Notes: a model not told the origin generated them from the sequence alone. DNA of 64,000 nt from Nocardiopsis sp. ATB16-24 (GCF_030271535.1 NZ_JASCXJ010000012.1:1-64000), one strand, 5' to 3'. Positions 17,691 to 26,501 are shown, counted from the stretch's first letter. A program made the numbers and translations.

Positions 17691-18467
17691 ATGGTGCAAT
17701 CTCCCTTCCCCTCCCAGATCACGAAGTGGCGCGAGCTCCGAGGCCTCACCCAACGCCAACTGGCGGCACGTATCGGTACGTCCTCCTCCTCTCTTTGCAG
17801 GTGGGAGTCCGGGGAGAACACCCCCAAACGCGACCACGTGGAGAAGCTGGACGAACTCCTTCGGGCCTCGGGGCGACTCCTGAAGGTCTGGGAGACCCAG
17901 ACCTCCGGCTCCTCGCTCCCCCCGTGGATGCAGGACCTGTGGCGGCTGAAGGAGGAGGCCGTCCACATCGAGTTCCTGTCGCCCGTCCTGGTCCCCGGAC
18001 TCCTCCAGTCCCCCGGCTACGCCCGGATCGTCTTCGAGCACGGGCAGCCGCTCGCCGGCCCGGCCGAGATCGACGATCTCGTCTCCATGCGCTGTGCCCG
18101 TTACGATCGTCTGCGGGAACGGAACGACCCCGAGGTCGTCGCGGTCTTCCCCCACAGCGCGCTCACCTGTGTGCCCGACGAGGTGCGGCGTGAACAGGCC
18201 GCACATCTGGTCTCGCTGGGACGGCGTGGAAGGGTGCGCGTCCATCTCGTGCCCGAGGGCTCGGCCCTGATCGGGATCACCTCGCCACTGCTGCTGTGCC
18301 GACTCGTGGACGGGTCACGCGCCGCGTCCAGCGACCACGTTTCCGGTAACGTCCTCTACGACGAGACAATAGGGTTCGATCGGCTCTCTGAACTGGTCAA
18401 ACGCGCTCTTGGCAGCGCGCTTCCGCTGGAGCAGTCGATGGAGGTTCTGGAGAGGTTGAGCACATGA
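17691..18467 (+). CDS. Scr1-type helix-turn-helix regulator (DUF5753)
   Basis: A 258-residue protein with an N-terminal Xre-type HTH (LRGLTQRQLAARIGTSSSSL) and a C-terminal DUF5753 domain starting at PPWMQDLWRLKEEA. In Streptomyces such proteins pair with a small DUF397 protein and affect development or antibiotic production, as in the whiJ and bldB type networks. Here the DUF397 gene follows with an ATGA overlap. The ATG at 17691 is chosen over upstream starts because the HTH begins soon after and a -10 box sits 7 bases before it. Confidence 0.92.
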   Translation: MVQSPFPSQITKWRELRGLTQRQLAARIGTSSSSLCRWESGENTPKRDHVEKLDELLRASGRLLKVWETQTSGSSLPPWMQDLWRLKEEAVHIEFLSPVLVPGLLQSPGYARIVFEHGQPLAGPAEIDDLVSMRCARYDRLRERNDPEVVAVFPHSALTCVPDEVRREQAAHLVSLGRRGRVRVHLVPEGSALIGITSPLLLCRLVDGSRAASSDHVSGNVLYDETIGFDRLSELVKRALGSALPLEQSMEVLERLST

Positions 18468-18637
18468 GCGGTGAATGGCACAAGTCCAGCTACAGCAGTA
18501 CGGGTGGACAGTGCGTGGAGGTGCGCGAGCACGAGTGGGGGACGGACGTACGCGACTCCGTCCACCCCGAGGAGTGTTGCCTCTCCTTTCCTCCCGCTCA
18601 GTGGATCCGTCTGGCCAAGGTCGCCGACTCCCTCTGA
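18464..18637 (+). CDS. DUF397 small protein
   Basis: A 57-residue protein, reading MSGEWHKSSYSSTGGQC at its start, with CVEVREHEWGTDVRDS and a terminal FPPAQWIRLAKVADS, the recognisable DUF397 pattern. Its ATG overlaps the regulator stop by four bases, so translation is coupled. DUF397 proteins are thought to bind and antagonise their partner HTH protein. The Cys-Cys pair in EECCLSF is less common. The stop codon lies inside a 29-bp inverted repeat shared with the convergent icmA. Confidence 0.92.
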   Translation: MSGEWHKSSYSSTGGQCVEVREHEWGTDVRDSVHPEECCLSFPPAQWIRLAKVADSL

Positions 18638-18698
18638 GGCCGTACACGACGGGGTCCACCGGACGCGCTCCGGTGGACCCCGTCGTGTACGGCCTCAG
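18634..18698. terminator. 29-bp inverted repeat holding both convergent stops
   Basis: Perfect 29-bp arms (18634-18662 and 18670-18698) with a 7-base loop. The DUF397 stop TGA (18635-18637) lies in the left arm and the icmA stop (18695-18697) at the mirror position in the right arm, so the coding ends are reverse complements of each other. It serves as terminator for both directions. Confidence 0.9.
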
Positions 18699-20425
18699 AA
18701 ACGGGGTTCCTCGATGTGAACCCCGAACTCCTCCCCCATGGTCGCGCAGATCTCACCGAGCGTCGCCTCGGCGCGGGCCGCGTCCATGATCAGCGGGACC
18801 AGGTTGCCGCCGTCCCCGCGCGCGCCTTCCAGCAGGGCGGCCAGGGCCCGGTCCACGGCGGTCCCGTCGCGTTCGGCGCGGCGCTCACCGAGCACCCGCT
18901 TCTGCTCGTGTTCGACCTCGTGGCCGATCCTGAGGATGTCCGGTTCTTCGGAGACGGTGTCGGTGTGGCAGTTGACCCCCACGATCCTCTTGTCGCCCTT
19001 CTCCACCGCCTGTTGGTAGCGGAAGGCGGACTCGGCGATCTCGGACCCGAAGTAGCCGTTCTCGATCCCCGCGAGGATGCCGGAGGTCATCGGTCCGATC
19101 TCGTGCTCGACCTCCTCGCCTCCGCCCATCCGCAGGATGTGGGCGAAGACGCGCTCGGCCTCGGCCTCGAGCTCGTCGGTGAGCGACTCCAGGTACCAGG
19201 AACCACCGAGAGGATCGACGACGTTGACGACCCCGGTCTCCTCCCTCAGGACCTGTTGCGTGCGCAGGGCGATCTCGGCCGCCTGCTCCGTGGGCAGTGC
19301 GAGGGTCTCGTCCAGGGCGTTGGTGTGCAGCGAGTTCGTGCCCCCCAACACGGCGGCGAGCGCCTCCACTGTGGTGCGCACGACGTTGTTGTGAGGCTGC
19401 TGCGCGGTCAGGGAGACACCCGCCGTCTGGGTGTGGAACCGTAGCCGCTGCGCCCTTGCGCTCCTCGCGCCGTAGACGTCCCTCAGTCGACGTGCCCAGA
19501 TGCGACGTGCTGCGCGGAACTTGGCGATCTCCTCGAAGAGGTCGATGTGCGCGTCGAAGAAGAAGGACAGTCCGGGTGCGAACCGGTCGACGTCCAGGCC
19601 CCGGGACAGACCCAGTTCCACGTAGCCGAAACCGTCGGCGAGGGTGTAGGCGAGCTCCTGGGCGGCCGTGGCCCCCGCCTCCCTGATGTGGTAGCCGGAC
19701 ACCGACAGTGGCTTGTACGCCGGGACGTTCTCCGCGCAGTACTCCATCAGGTCGCCGATCAGCCGCAGCTGTGGCCCCGGCGGGTACAGCCATTCCTTCT
19801 GGGCGATGTACTCCTTGAAGATGTCGGTCTGGAGCGTGCCGTCGAGGGTGCCGACGTCCACGCCCTGACGCTCGGCCGCCACCATGTACATGCAGAAGAC
19901 GGGGACCGCGGGGCCGCTGATGGTCATGGAGGTGGTGGTCTCACCGAGCGGGATTCCGTCGAAGAGCAGGTCCATGTCGGACACGGAGTCGACGGCCACC
20001 CCACAGTGGCCGACCTCTCCCAGGGAGTGCGGTGAGTCGGAGTCGTGGCCCATGAGGGTGGGCATGTCGAAGGCGACGGAGAGCCCGCCCCCGCCCGAGG
20101 CCAGGATCATCTTGTAACGCTCGTTGGTCTGCCGCGCGTTGCCGAAGCCCGCGAACTGACGAATGGTCCACGTGCGGCCTCGGTAACCGGTGGTGTGCGG
20201 GCCGCGCGTGTACGGGTACTCCCCCGGCCAGCCGATGCGCTCGAAGCCGGGGACCTCGGCGCCCGGTGGCGGACCGTAGACGGGTCGCAGGGTGCGTCCC
20301 GACAGGGTCGTGAAGTCGGCGTCGCGTTCGCGCGCCGCGTCGTGACGGCGCTGCCAGCGTTCACGACCGGCCTCGATCTCCTCGGCTCCGCCACCGTCGA
20401 CGGGGTCTCCCGTGGTGTTCGCCAT
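18695..20425 (-). CDS. icmA: Isobutyryl-CoA mutase large subunit
   Basis: Adenosylcobalamin-dependent mutase that interconverts isobutyryl-CoA and n-butyryl-CoA. The 576-residue product is the substrate-binding TIM-barrel subunit without the B12-binding domain, which in this enzyme is a separate small protein. The residues that separate isobutyryl- from methylmalonyl-CoA mutases are of the isobutyryl type: Phe91 in IRQFAGF and Gln209 in EYIAQKEW, where methylmalonyl-CoA mutase has Tyr and Arg. The small subunit gene is not in the window. The ATG at 20425 follows MANTTGDP; the longer frame has no family match. It lies 75 bases behind marR and may be controlled by it. Confidence 0.92.
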   Translation of the reverse strand: MANTTGDPVDGGGAEEIEAGRERWQRRHDAARERDADFTTLSGRTLRPVYGPPPGAEVPGFERIGWPGEYPYTRGPHTTGYRGRTWTIRQFAGFGNARQTNERYKMILASGGGGLSVAFDMPTLMGHDSDSPHSLGEVGHCGVAVDSVSDMDLLFDGIPLGETTTSMTISGPAVPVFCMYMVAAERQGVDVGTLDGTLQTDIFKEYIAQKEWLYPPGPQLRLIGDLMEYCAENVPAYKPLSVSGYHIREAGATAAQELAYTLADGFGYVELGLSRGLDVDRFAPGLSFFFDAHIDLFEEIAKFRAARRIWARRLRDVYGARSARAQRLRFHTQTAGVSLTAQQPHNNVVRTTVEALAAVLGGTNSLHTNALDETLALPTEQAAEIALRTQQVLREETGVVNVVDPLGGSWYLESLTDELEAEAERVFAHILRMGGGEEVEHEIGPMTSGILAGIENGYFGSEIAESAFRYQQAVEKGDKRIVGVNCHTDTVSEEPDILRIGHEVEHEQKRVLGERRAERDGTAVDRALAALLEGARGDGGNLVPLIMDAARAEATLGEICATMGEEFGVHIEEPRF

Positions 20426-20500
20426 ACAAGAACAGTAGGACGTCCGACTAATGATGTACAGCAAGGACGCCCGTGGCGCATCGCCGTCACGGCGGGCGCC

Positions 20501-21034
20501 TCAGTGCCCCTCGGCCACTTCCGCCACACGTGCGGGGAAGTCCCCGAAGTGCACCCTGAGCTTGGTGAACATCTCGTGGACGTGCCACAACTCCTCATCG
20601 GAGTAACAGGACAGGCCGAAGTCCATGGAGAGCAGCGCCTGGGTCGCCTCCTCCGTGACACGACGCCCGGAGTCGGTGATCTCGGCCAGTACGCCACGAC
20701 CGTCGCTGGGGTTGGGACGGCGGCGCACGAAGCCCTGCCCCTCCAGCCGGTCGATGGTGTTGGTGACGCTGGTCGGATGCACCATGAGGCGTTCGCCGAT
20801 CTTGCCCAGGGGCAGGGAGCCGGAGCCGCTGAAGGTCAGCAGCACGAGCGCCTCGTAGCGGGCGAAGGTCAGGCCGAACGGTTTGAGGGTCGCGTCCAGC
20901 TCCCCGATCAGGAGCTGCTGCGCGCGCATGATCGAGGTGACCGCCGCCATGGCGGGCGACGCCCCCCACCTGCGTGTCCAGTTCTCGTGCGCGCGTTCGA
21001 TCGGGTCGAACGGAAGATTCAACGGGTTACCCAC
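20501..21034 (-). CDS. MarR-family regulator
   Basis: A 177-residue winged-helix protein: a long N-terminal helix, then FARYEALVLLTFSGSGSL, the recognition region MVHPTSVTNTIDRLEGQGFVRR and the wing NPSDGRGVLAEITDSG. MarR proteins usually repress a neighbouring operon and are released by a small aromatic or acyl ligand. It immediately precedes icmA on the same strand, so control of branched or short acyl-CoA metabolism is a fair inference. Confidence 0.9.
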   Translation of the reverse strand: MGNPLNLPFDPIERAHENWTRRWGASPAMAAVTSIMRAQQLLIGELDATLKPFGLTFARYEALVLLTFSGSGSLPLGKIGERLMVHPTSVTNTIDRLEGQGFVRRRPNPSDGRGVLAEITDSGRRVTEEATQALLSMDFGLSCYSDEELWHVHEMFTKLRVHFGDFPARVAEVAEGH

Positions 21035-21482
21035 AGGCTCACTCTAGGCCGGAGCGAGCGTGCTCCGGGCACGGGCCCGGAAGAGGGCGAACCCTCTTTA
21101 GCAACCACAAGGAAAGAAATCAATACTTTTCCGTGGCCACAAGGGGACATTCCCCCACGAGGAAACCGGTCGCCCCGCCGGGTCCGAAAAGGTCGGCCAC
21201 CAGCGAAGCCCTCCGCCGGAACCCGGTCCCACTCACAGAGGACCCAGAAAGTTCCGGTGCAGACGTTGACGACACCCGTAATTATTAGTTAAGTTTCCTA
21301 AAAATTTATCCCCCCATGTCAGAGGGTCGGGTGTGACCGCCTGTGCCCCCGGATCTTGGAGCGGCCCGCGGAGGCCCTCCCCGTCCACCGGACCACCGTC
21401 GTCCACCGCCCGCTCCGCGGCCCCCGTCCTCACGGCACCGCGGTGGTCATGTCCCCCGCTCACTCACCAGGAGACACCCGAC
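21035..21482. other. Divergent gap, marR / first chitinase
   Basis: No gene is supported. The gap changes from GC-rich to a short AT-rich tract at about 21275-21315 containing TTAGTTAAGTTTCCTAA, an imperfect dyad (TTAG...CTAA). Its position about 170-200 bases before the chitinase start suits a promoter/operator, but no regulator can be named. Confidence 0.5.
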
Positions 21483-23162
21483 GTGAGAGCACGCCGTCTC
21501 AGCAACCGTCTCGCGGCCACCGTGGCCGGCCTACTGTTCGTCCTACCGGTGTCGATCGCGCCTTCGGCCTCCGCGGAGGAGACGGGCCCTTCGAACCTCA
21601 CCGTCACCTATGTGGAGTCGGCCCGGTGGAACACCGGGTACACCGGTGAGATCACCGTCCACAACCCCTCGAACACCCCGGTCGAGGACTGGACCATCAC
21701 GTTCTCTCTGCCCGGTGACGGTCGCATCCACCAGCTCTGGAACGCCACGCTGTCGGGCACCCCCGAGGGCTACACGATCACCCCTCCGCACTGGGGCGCC
21801 GACGTCCCGGCCGGAGGGAGCTACTCCTTCGGCTTCAACGGCCTGCACTCCGGCGGCGCCACGGAGCCGGTGGACTGTCTGGTCAACGGCCTTGCCTGCG
21901 ACGGCACCGGAGGCGGACGAGGCCCCTCCCACGGCAGCCACAGCGTGGCTTACTACACCCAGTGGAGCGCCGAGGAGCGCGACTACCACGTACGCGACCT
22001 GGTCGACACCGACAGCGCCGCGAAACTCACCCACATCAACTACGCCTTCGGCAACGTCGGCGCCGACGGTGAGTGCCTCATGACCGACGAGCCCGGTCTG
22101 GGCGACGCCCTGGCCGACTACGGCCGTGCGGTCCCCGCCGAGGAGAGCGTCGACGGTGTGGCCGACCATCCCGACCAGGATCTGCGCGGCAACTTCAACC
22201 AGCTGCGCAAGCTCAAGGAGATGTACCCCCACCTGGTCGTCAACATCTCCCTGGGCGGCTGGAACTGGTCACGGGACTTCTCCGACGCCGCCCTCACCGA
22301 GGAGTCCCGCCGGAAACTGGTCTCCTCCTGCGTCGACATGTACCTGCGGGGCGACCTGCCCGAGATCGACGGAGCGGGTGGCGAGGGCGCCGCCTACGGG
22401 GTCTTCGACGGCATCGACCTGGACTGGGAGTGGCCCGGTTCCGACGGCAATCCGCACAACACCGTCCGCCCCGAGGACAAGGAGAACTACACCGCGCTGG
22501 TACGGGAGTTCCGCGACCAGATGGACGCGCTCGGCGAGGAGACCGACCGCCACTACGAGCTGACCGCCTTCCTGCCCGCCGGAGGTTGGCGTCTGGACGC
22601 CGGATACGAACTGGACGAGCTCATGCCCGCCTTCGACTTCGTCACGGTGCAGGGCTACGACTACCACGGCACCTGGGAGAGCGTGACCAACCACCAGTCC
22701 AACCTGGTCGTGGACGCCCGCGACCCCGAGCCGGTGATCTCCTCCGAGATCGTCCTGGACGCCTACCTGGACCGGGGAGTGGACCCCGCCAAGATCGTTC
22801 TGGGAGTCCCCTTCTACGGACAGGGATGGACCGGTGTGGAGCCCGGTCCGGACGGCGACGGCCTCTTCCAGCCCGCCACGGGCCCGGCCGAGGGAACGTA
22901 CGCGGCGGGCACCGAGGACTGGAGGGTCCTCGCCGAGAAGGCCGCCTCCGAGGAGTTCGCGCTCTTCCGCAACGACGAGGCCGGTACGGCCTGGATCTAC
23001 GACGGCCGGACCCTGTGGACCTACGACGACCCCACCGCCATGGCCCAGAAGACCGCATGGGCCCGGGAACAGGGCTTGGGCGGCGTCATGATCTGGTCCA
23101 TCGACGGAGACGACGCCGACGGCAGCCTCATGAGCGCCGTCCACACCGCCCTGAGCGGCTGA
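21483..23162 (+). CDS. Secreted GH18 chitinase with CBM2
   Basis: A 559-residue exported endochitinase. A signal peptide covers about 31 residues, ending in APSASA. A cellulose/chitin-binding CBM2-like domain follows (about 36-140, starting LTVTYVESARWNTGY), then a short Gly/Ser linker and a GH18 catalytic domain from about residue 152. The catalytic motif is DGIDLDWEW with the acid Glu316. GTG at 21483 has an AGGAG site. It has no FN3 domain, unlike its downstream copy, with which it shares long stretches of identical DNA. It degrades chitin outside the cell, yielding chito-oligosaccharides. Confidence 0.95.
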   Translation: MRARRLSNRLAATVAGLLFVLPVSIAPSASAEETGPSNLTVTYVESARWNTGYTGEITVHNPSNTPVEDWTITFSLPGDGRIHQLWNATLSGTPEGYTITPPHWGADVPAGGSYSFGFNGLHSGGATEPVDCLVNGLACDGTGGGRGPSHGSHSVAYYTQWSAEERDYHVRDLVDTDSAAKLTHINYAFGNVGADGECLMTDEPGLGDALADYGRAVPAEESVDGVADHPDQDLRGNFNQLRKLKEMYPHLVVNISLGGWNWSRDFSDAALTEESRRKLVSSCVDMYLRGDLPEIDGAGGEGAAYGVFDGIDLDWEWPGSDGNPHNTVRPEDKENYTALVREFRDQMDALGEETDRHYELTAFLPAGGWRLDAGYELDELMPAFDFVTVQGYDYHGTWESVTNHQSNLVVDARDPEPVISSEIVLDAYLDRGVDPAKIVLGVPFYGQGWTGVEPGPDGDGLFQPATGPAEGTYAAGTEDWRVLAEKAASEEFALFRNDEAGTAWIYDGRTLWTYDDPTAMAQKTAWAREQGLGGVMIWSIDGDDADGSLMSAVHTALSG

Positions 23163-23166
23163 CCTG

Positions 23167-23187
23167 CCGCCCGGAGGGTCCGGGCGG
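23167..23187 (+). terminator. Hairpin after the first chitinase
   Basis: Perfect 9-bp arms CCGCCCGGA/TCCGGGCGG with a GGG loop begin five bases past the stop codon. No T run follows, so read-through into the second chitinase is possible. Confidence 0.55.
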
Positions 23188-23454
23188 AGTACGAGCGGCG
23201 TCGGTGCTCTGATCCGGGGAGCATCGCCGCTCACGGCCGGCGCGCGGCGATGTGCGACGCTCTGCGCCGGCCACCCCCCTCCTCCCCATGTCGGAGGTGT
23301 CCCGCCATGTCCCCGTGCCCCGCGCGTCACCGACCCCGCGCACCACCGGACCTCGTTCACCACACGCACCCCTTGGGAGCACTCCCCCACAGCCGACCGT
23401 CGCCGCCGGCGGCGGAAGGTCACCCCCGCACCGCTCACACCTCAGGAGCAACCA

Positions 23455-25404
23455 GTGAGAGCAGCACTCAGAAGTCGGATCGCGGCGCTGACGGCCGCCG
23501 TGATCGCCCTACCCCTCGTCCTGTCGCCGGCCCCCGCCACCGCGCAGGCCACCGACGTCACCGTCACGTACGTGGAGACCAGTCGCTGGGAGACCGGTTA
23601 CGGCGGGCAGCTCACCATCGACAACGGCTCGAACGCGCCCCTCTCGGACTGGACCATCGAGTTCCGACTCCCCTCCGGCACGGAGATCACCACCCTGTGG
23701 AACGCCACCCTCACCCGGTCCGGCACCACCCACACCATCACCCCGCCCTCGTGGGGCTCCACCATCCCCGCGGGAGGCGGCTACTCCATCGGGTTCAACG
23801 GAACGCACAACGGCGGCGACACCACACCGGTGAACTGCACCCTCAACGGAAACCCCTGTTCGGGCGAAGCGGGCGAGGAGGACACCGAGCCCCCCACCGC
23901 TCCGACCGGACTGACCGTCACCGGGACCACCGCCACGACCGTGTCGCTGAGCTGGACCGGTTCCGACGACAACGTCGGGGTCGCGGGTTATGAGGTCCTC
24001 TCCGGCGGTGAGGTCGTCCGCGCCGTCGCCGGCACCGGCGCCACGATCACCGGGCTGGCTCCGGGGAGCGAGCACACGTTCACCGTGCGCGCCTACGACA
24101 CCTCCAACAACCGTGGGCCCGAGAGCGCCCCGGTGACCGTCACCACCAAGGAGGACGGCGGCGGGACCACCGATCCGCCCGAGGAACGTCGGGTGGCCTA
24201 CTTCACCCAGTGGGGCATCTACGACCGCGGCTACCTCGTCCGCAACCTGGAGACCTCCGGCACCGCCGAGAAGCTCACCCACATCAACTACTCCTTCGGC
24301 AACGTCAATGCCGGCGGTGAGTGCTTCATGGCCAACCAGCAGGGTCAGGGCGACGCCTGGGCCGACTACGGCCGCTCCTTCAGCGCCGGAGAGAGCGTGG
24401 ACGGAACCGCCGACACCTGGGACCAGGATCTGCGCGGCAACTTCAACCAGCTGCGCAAGCTCAAGGAGATGTACCCCGACCTGAAGGTCAACATCTCCCT
24501 TGGCGGTTGGACCTGGTCCGAGCACTTCTCCGACGCCGCGCTGACCGCGGAGTCGCGTGAGCGCATGGTGTCCTCGTGCATCGACCTGTACCTGCGCGGC
24601 AACCTGCCCCTGTTCGACGGCGCCGGCGGTGCCGGCTCCGCCTACGGGGTCTTCGACGGCATCGACCTGGACTGGGAGTGGCCCGGCTCGGAGGGCCACG
24701 AGCACAACACCGTGCGCCCCGAGGACAAGGAGAACTTCACCGCCCTGGTGGCCGAGTTCCGCGACCAGCTGGACGCCCTGGAGGGCGAGACCGGCCGGGA
24801 GTTCGAACTGACCGCCTTCCTGCCCGCCGACCCGGAGAAGATCGAACTCGGCTTCGAGATGGGGCCGCTCATGAACGACTTCGACTTCATCACCGTGCAG
24901 GGTTACGACTACCACGGCGGTTGGGAGAACACCACCAACCACCAGTCCAACCTGCGTGTCCACCCCGACGACCCCGGTCCCGACGTCTACGCCTCCGAGA
25001 CGACGATCCAGGCCTACCTGGACCACGGCGTCGACCCCGCCGACATGGTCATGGGCGTGCCCTTCTACGGGCGCGGCTGGACCGGTGTGGCCCCCGGGCC
25101 GAACGGCGACGGCCTGTTCCAGAGCGCCACCGGTCCCGCCCCCGGTGGCTACGAGGCCGGAATCCAGGACTGGAAGGTCCTGAAGAACCTGCAAGGGTAC
25201 GACCTGTACCGCGACGACGAGCGGGGCACCGCCTGGCTCTATGACGGGTCCACGTTCTGGACCTACGACGACGAGGTCTCCATGACCCAGAAGACGGAGT
25301 GGGCCCAGGCCAACGGGCTCGGCGGCGTCATGATCTGGTCCATCGACGGAGACGACGCCGACGGCAGCCTCATGACCGCCATCGACACGGCGCTGAACGG
25401 ATAG
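23455..25404 (+). CDS. Secreted GH18 chitinase with CBM2 and FN3
   Basis: A 649-residue exported chitinase: signal peptide (about 30 residues, ending PAPATAQA), CBM2-like domain (about 33-137), one fibronectin type III domain (about 146-235, PPTAPTGLTVTGTT...), then GH18 with DGIDLDWEW and catalytic Glu408. GTG at 23455 is preceded by AGGAG. It is a tandem paralogue of the gene upstream. The catalytic halves contain DNA runs of more than 50 identical bases, while the N-terminal domains differ more. It ends at a strong T-tailed terminator. Separate domain make-up suggests different insoluble-substrate preferences. Confidence 0.95.
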   Translation: MRAALRSRIAALTAAVIALPLVLSPAPATAQATDVTVTYVETSRWETGYGGQLTIDNGSNAPLSDWTIEFRLPSGTEITTLWNATLTRSGTTHTITPPSWGSTIPAGGGYSIGFNGTHNGGDTTPVNCTLNGNPCSGEAGEEDTEPPTAPTGLTVTGTTATTVSLSWTGSDDNVGVAGYEVLSGGEVVRAVAGTGATITGLAPGSEHTFTVRAYDTSNNRGPESAPVTVTTKEDGGGTTDPPEERRVAYFTQWGIYDRGYLVRNLETSGTAEKLTHINYSFGNVNAGGECFMANQQGQGDAWADYGRSFSAGESVDGTADTWDQDLRGNFNQLRKLKEMYPDLKVNISLGGWTWSEHFSDAALTAESRERMVSSCIDLYLRGNLPLFDGAGGAGSAYGVFDGIDLDWEWPGSEGHEHNTVRPEDKENFTALVAEFRDQLDALEGETGREFELTAFLPADPEKIELGFEMGPLMNDFDFITVQGYDYHGGWENTTNHQSNLRVHPDDPGPDVYASETTIQAYLDHGVDPADMVMGVPFYGRGWTGVAPGPNGDGLFQSATGPAPGGYEAGIQDWKVLKNLQGYDLYRDDERGTAWLYDGSTFWTYDDEVSMTQKTEWAQANGLGGVMIWSIDGDDADGSLMTAIDTALNG

Positions 25405-25417
25405 CGCCCTCCTTCCA

Positions 25418-25454
25418 GCCGGCGCGGACGCCCTCGATCCGCGCCGGCCTTTTT
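25418..25454 (+). terminator. Intrinsic terminator after the second chitinase
   Basis: Perfect 11-bp arms (25418-25428 and 25438-25448), a 9-base loop and a CTTTTT tail lie 14 bases after the stop. It is the clearest textbook terminator in the window. Confidence 0.92.
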
Positions 25455-25501
25455 CCCGGTGGTGCGATGATTTCCCTCCTCCCCTCGGGTCCATTCCTTG
25501 T

Positions 25502-25523
25502 GAGCCCGCCGTGGGGCGGGCTC
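25502..25523 (+). promoter_or_regulatory. Hairpin just before the hydrolase ribosome site
   Basis: GAGCCCGCC and GGCGGGCTC form a 9-bp stem with a GTGG loop, ending one to two bases before the GGAAGGAA ribosome site of the gene starting at 25538. If transcribed it would sit next to the site where ribosomes bind. It could instead be the far end of an upstream terminator. Confidence 0.4.
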
Positions 25524-25537
25524 GGGAAGGAACGGTC

Positions 25538-26407
25538 ATGGTCGACGCACACACCCTGAGAACCGCGGACGGAACCCTGTACTACGAACTCCGGGGGAAG
25601 GGGCCCGTCCTGGTGCTGACCGGCGCGCCCATGGGCGCCGAGGAGTTCGCACCACTGGCGGACCTGCTCGCACGGGACCACACGGTCCTCACACACGATC
25701 CGCGGGGCATCTCCCGTAGTCCGCTGGACGATCCGGAACAGGACTCCACGCCCGAGCTTCGGGCCGACGATCTCATCGCCCTCCTGAACGCGCTGAACGC
25801 GGACTCCGCCGACGTGCTGGGCTCCAGCGGCGGCGCGGTGACCTCGCTGGCGCTGGCCGAGCGGTATCCCGATCGGGTCGGAACGGTCGTGGCGCACGAG
25901 CCGCCCCTCCTCGGGCTGCTTCCCGACGCCGTCGCACAGCACGCCGCGACGGAGAGCGTCATCGAGACCTACCTTCAGAAGGGGGTGTTCGCGGCGTGGG
26001 CCGCGTTCATGGCCAACGCCGGATTCCCGGTGGAGGAGTCCGACGACGGCGTGCCAGGAGAGGAGCCGACGGAACAGATGCTCGCCGACAGCGGGCGTTT
26101 CTACCTTCACGAACTGCGCGGCACGACCCGCCACATGCCCGACACCGATGCCCTGAGCGCGGGACCCGTGCGGACGGTGCCGGGTCTGGGGGCCGAGTCG
26201 GCGACACTGCTGACCGCGCGCACCACCCGGGCCCTGGCCGATCGTCTCGGCACCGAACCGGTCGTCTTCCCCGGAGGGCACGGCGGTTTCGCCGACGCCC
26301 CCGAGGAGTTCGCCGAGGTGCTGCGCAAGGTCCTCGCCGGTGGAACACCCGTGCGGGGGGTCCGCTCGCCCGGAGGGTCCCGGGTCCCCGGAGGAGGCCG
26401 CGTGTGA
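25538..26407 (+). CDS. Alpha/beta hydrolase
   Basis: A 289-residue alpha/beta-fold hydrolase. The nucleophile elbow is GSSGG (in DVLGSSGGAVTSLALA), the oxyanion-side motif is LVLTGAPMG, and the catalytic His probably lies in FPGGHGGFAD. The usual acid is expected shortly before it. No signal peptide is seen, so it is cytoplasmic. The substrate is not predictable. The ATG at 25538 has GGAAGGAA upstream. Single gene, convergent with meaB across a palindrome. Confidence 0.87.
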   Translation: MVDAHTLRTADGTLYYELRGKGPVLVLTGAPMGAEEFAPLADLLARDHTVLTHDPRGISRSPLDDPEQDSTPELRADDLIALLNALNADSADVLGSSGGAVTSLALAERYPDRVGTVVAHEPPLLGLLPDAVAQHAATESVIETYLQKGVFAAWAAFMANAGFPVEESDDGVPGEEPTEQMLADSGRFYLHELRGTTRHMPDTDALSAGPVRTVPGLGAESATLLTARTTRALADRLGTEPVVFPGGHGGFADAPEEFAEVLRKVLAGGTPVRGVRSPGGSRVPGGGRV

Positions 26408-26452
26408 GGACCCTCGGAGCCGGTGGAGGGTGACGGGACGGGCCTCGGGGAC

Positions 26453-26474
26453 ACGGCCCCGGGCCCGGGGCCGT
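26453..26474. terminator. Palindrome between hydrolase and meaB
   Basis: A perfect 22-base palindrome (11-bp arms) lies in the 94-base gap between two convergent genes. A bidirectional terminator is likely; no T run. Confidence 0.65.
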
Positions 26475-26501
26475 TCCGGTGGCCCCCGACACATCTGCCG
26501 G

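Noticed and set aside
23509-25554. A 681-codon minus-strand frame opposite the second chitinase
   Set aside because: It is a shadow of the chitinase gene with no homology or ribosome site.
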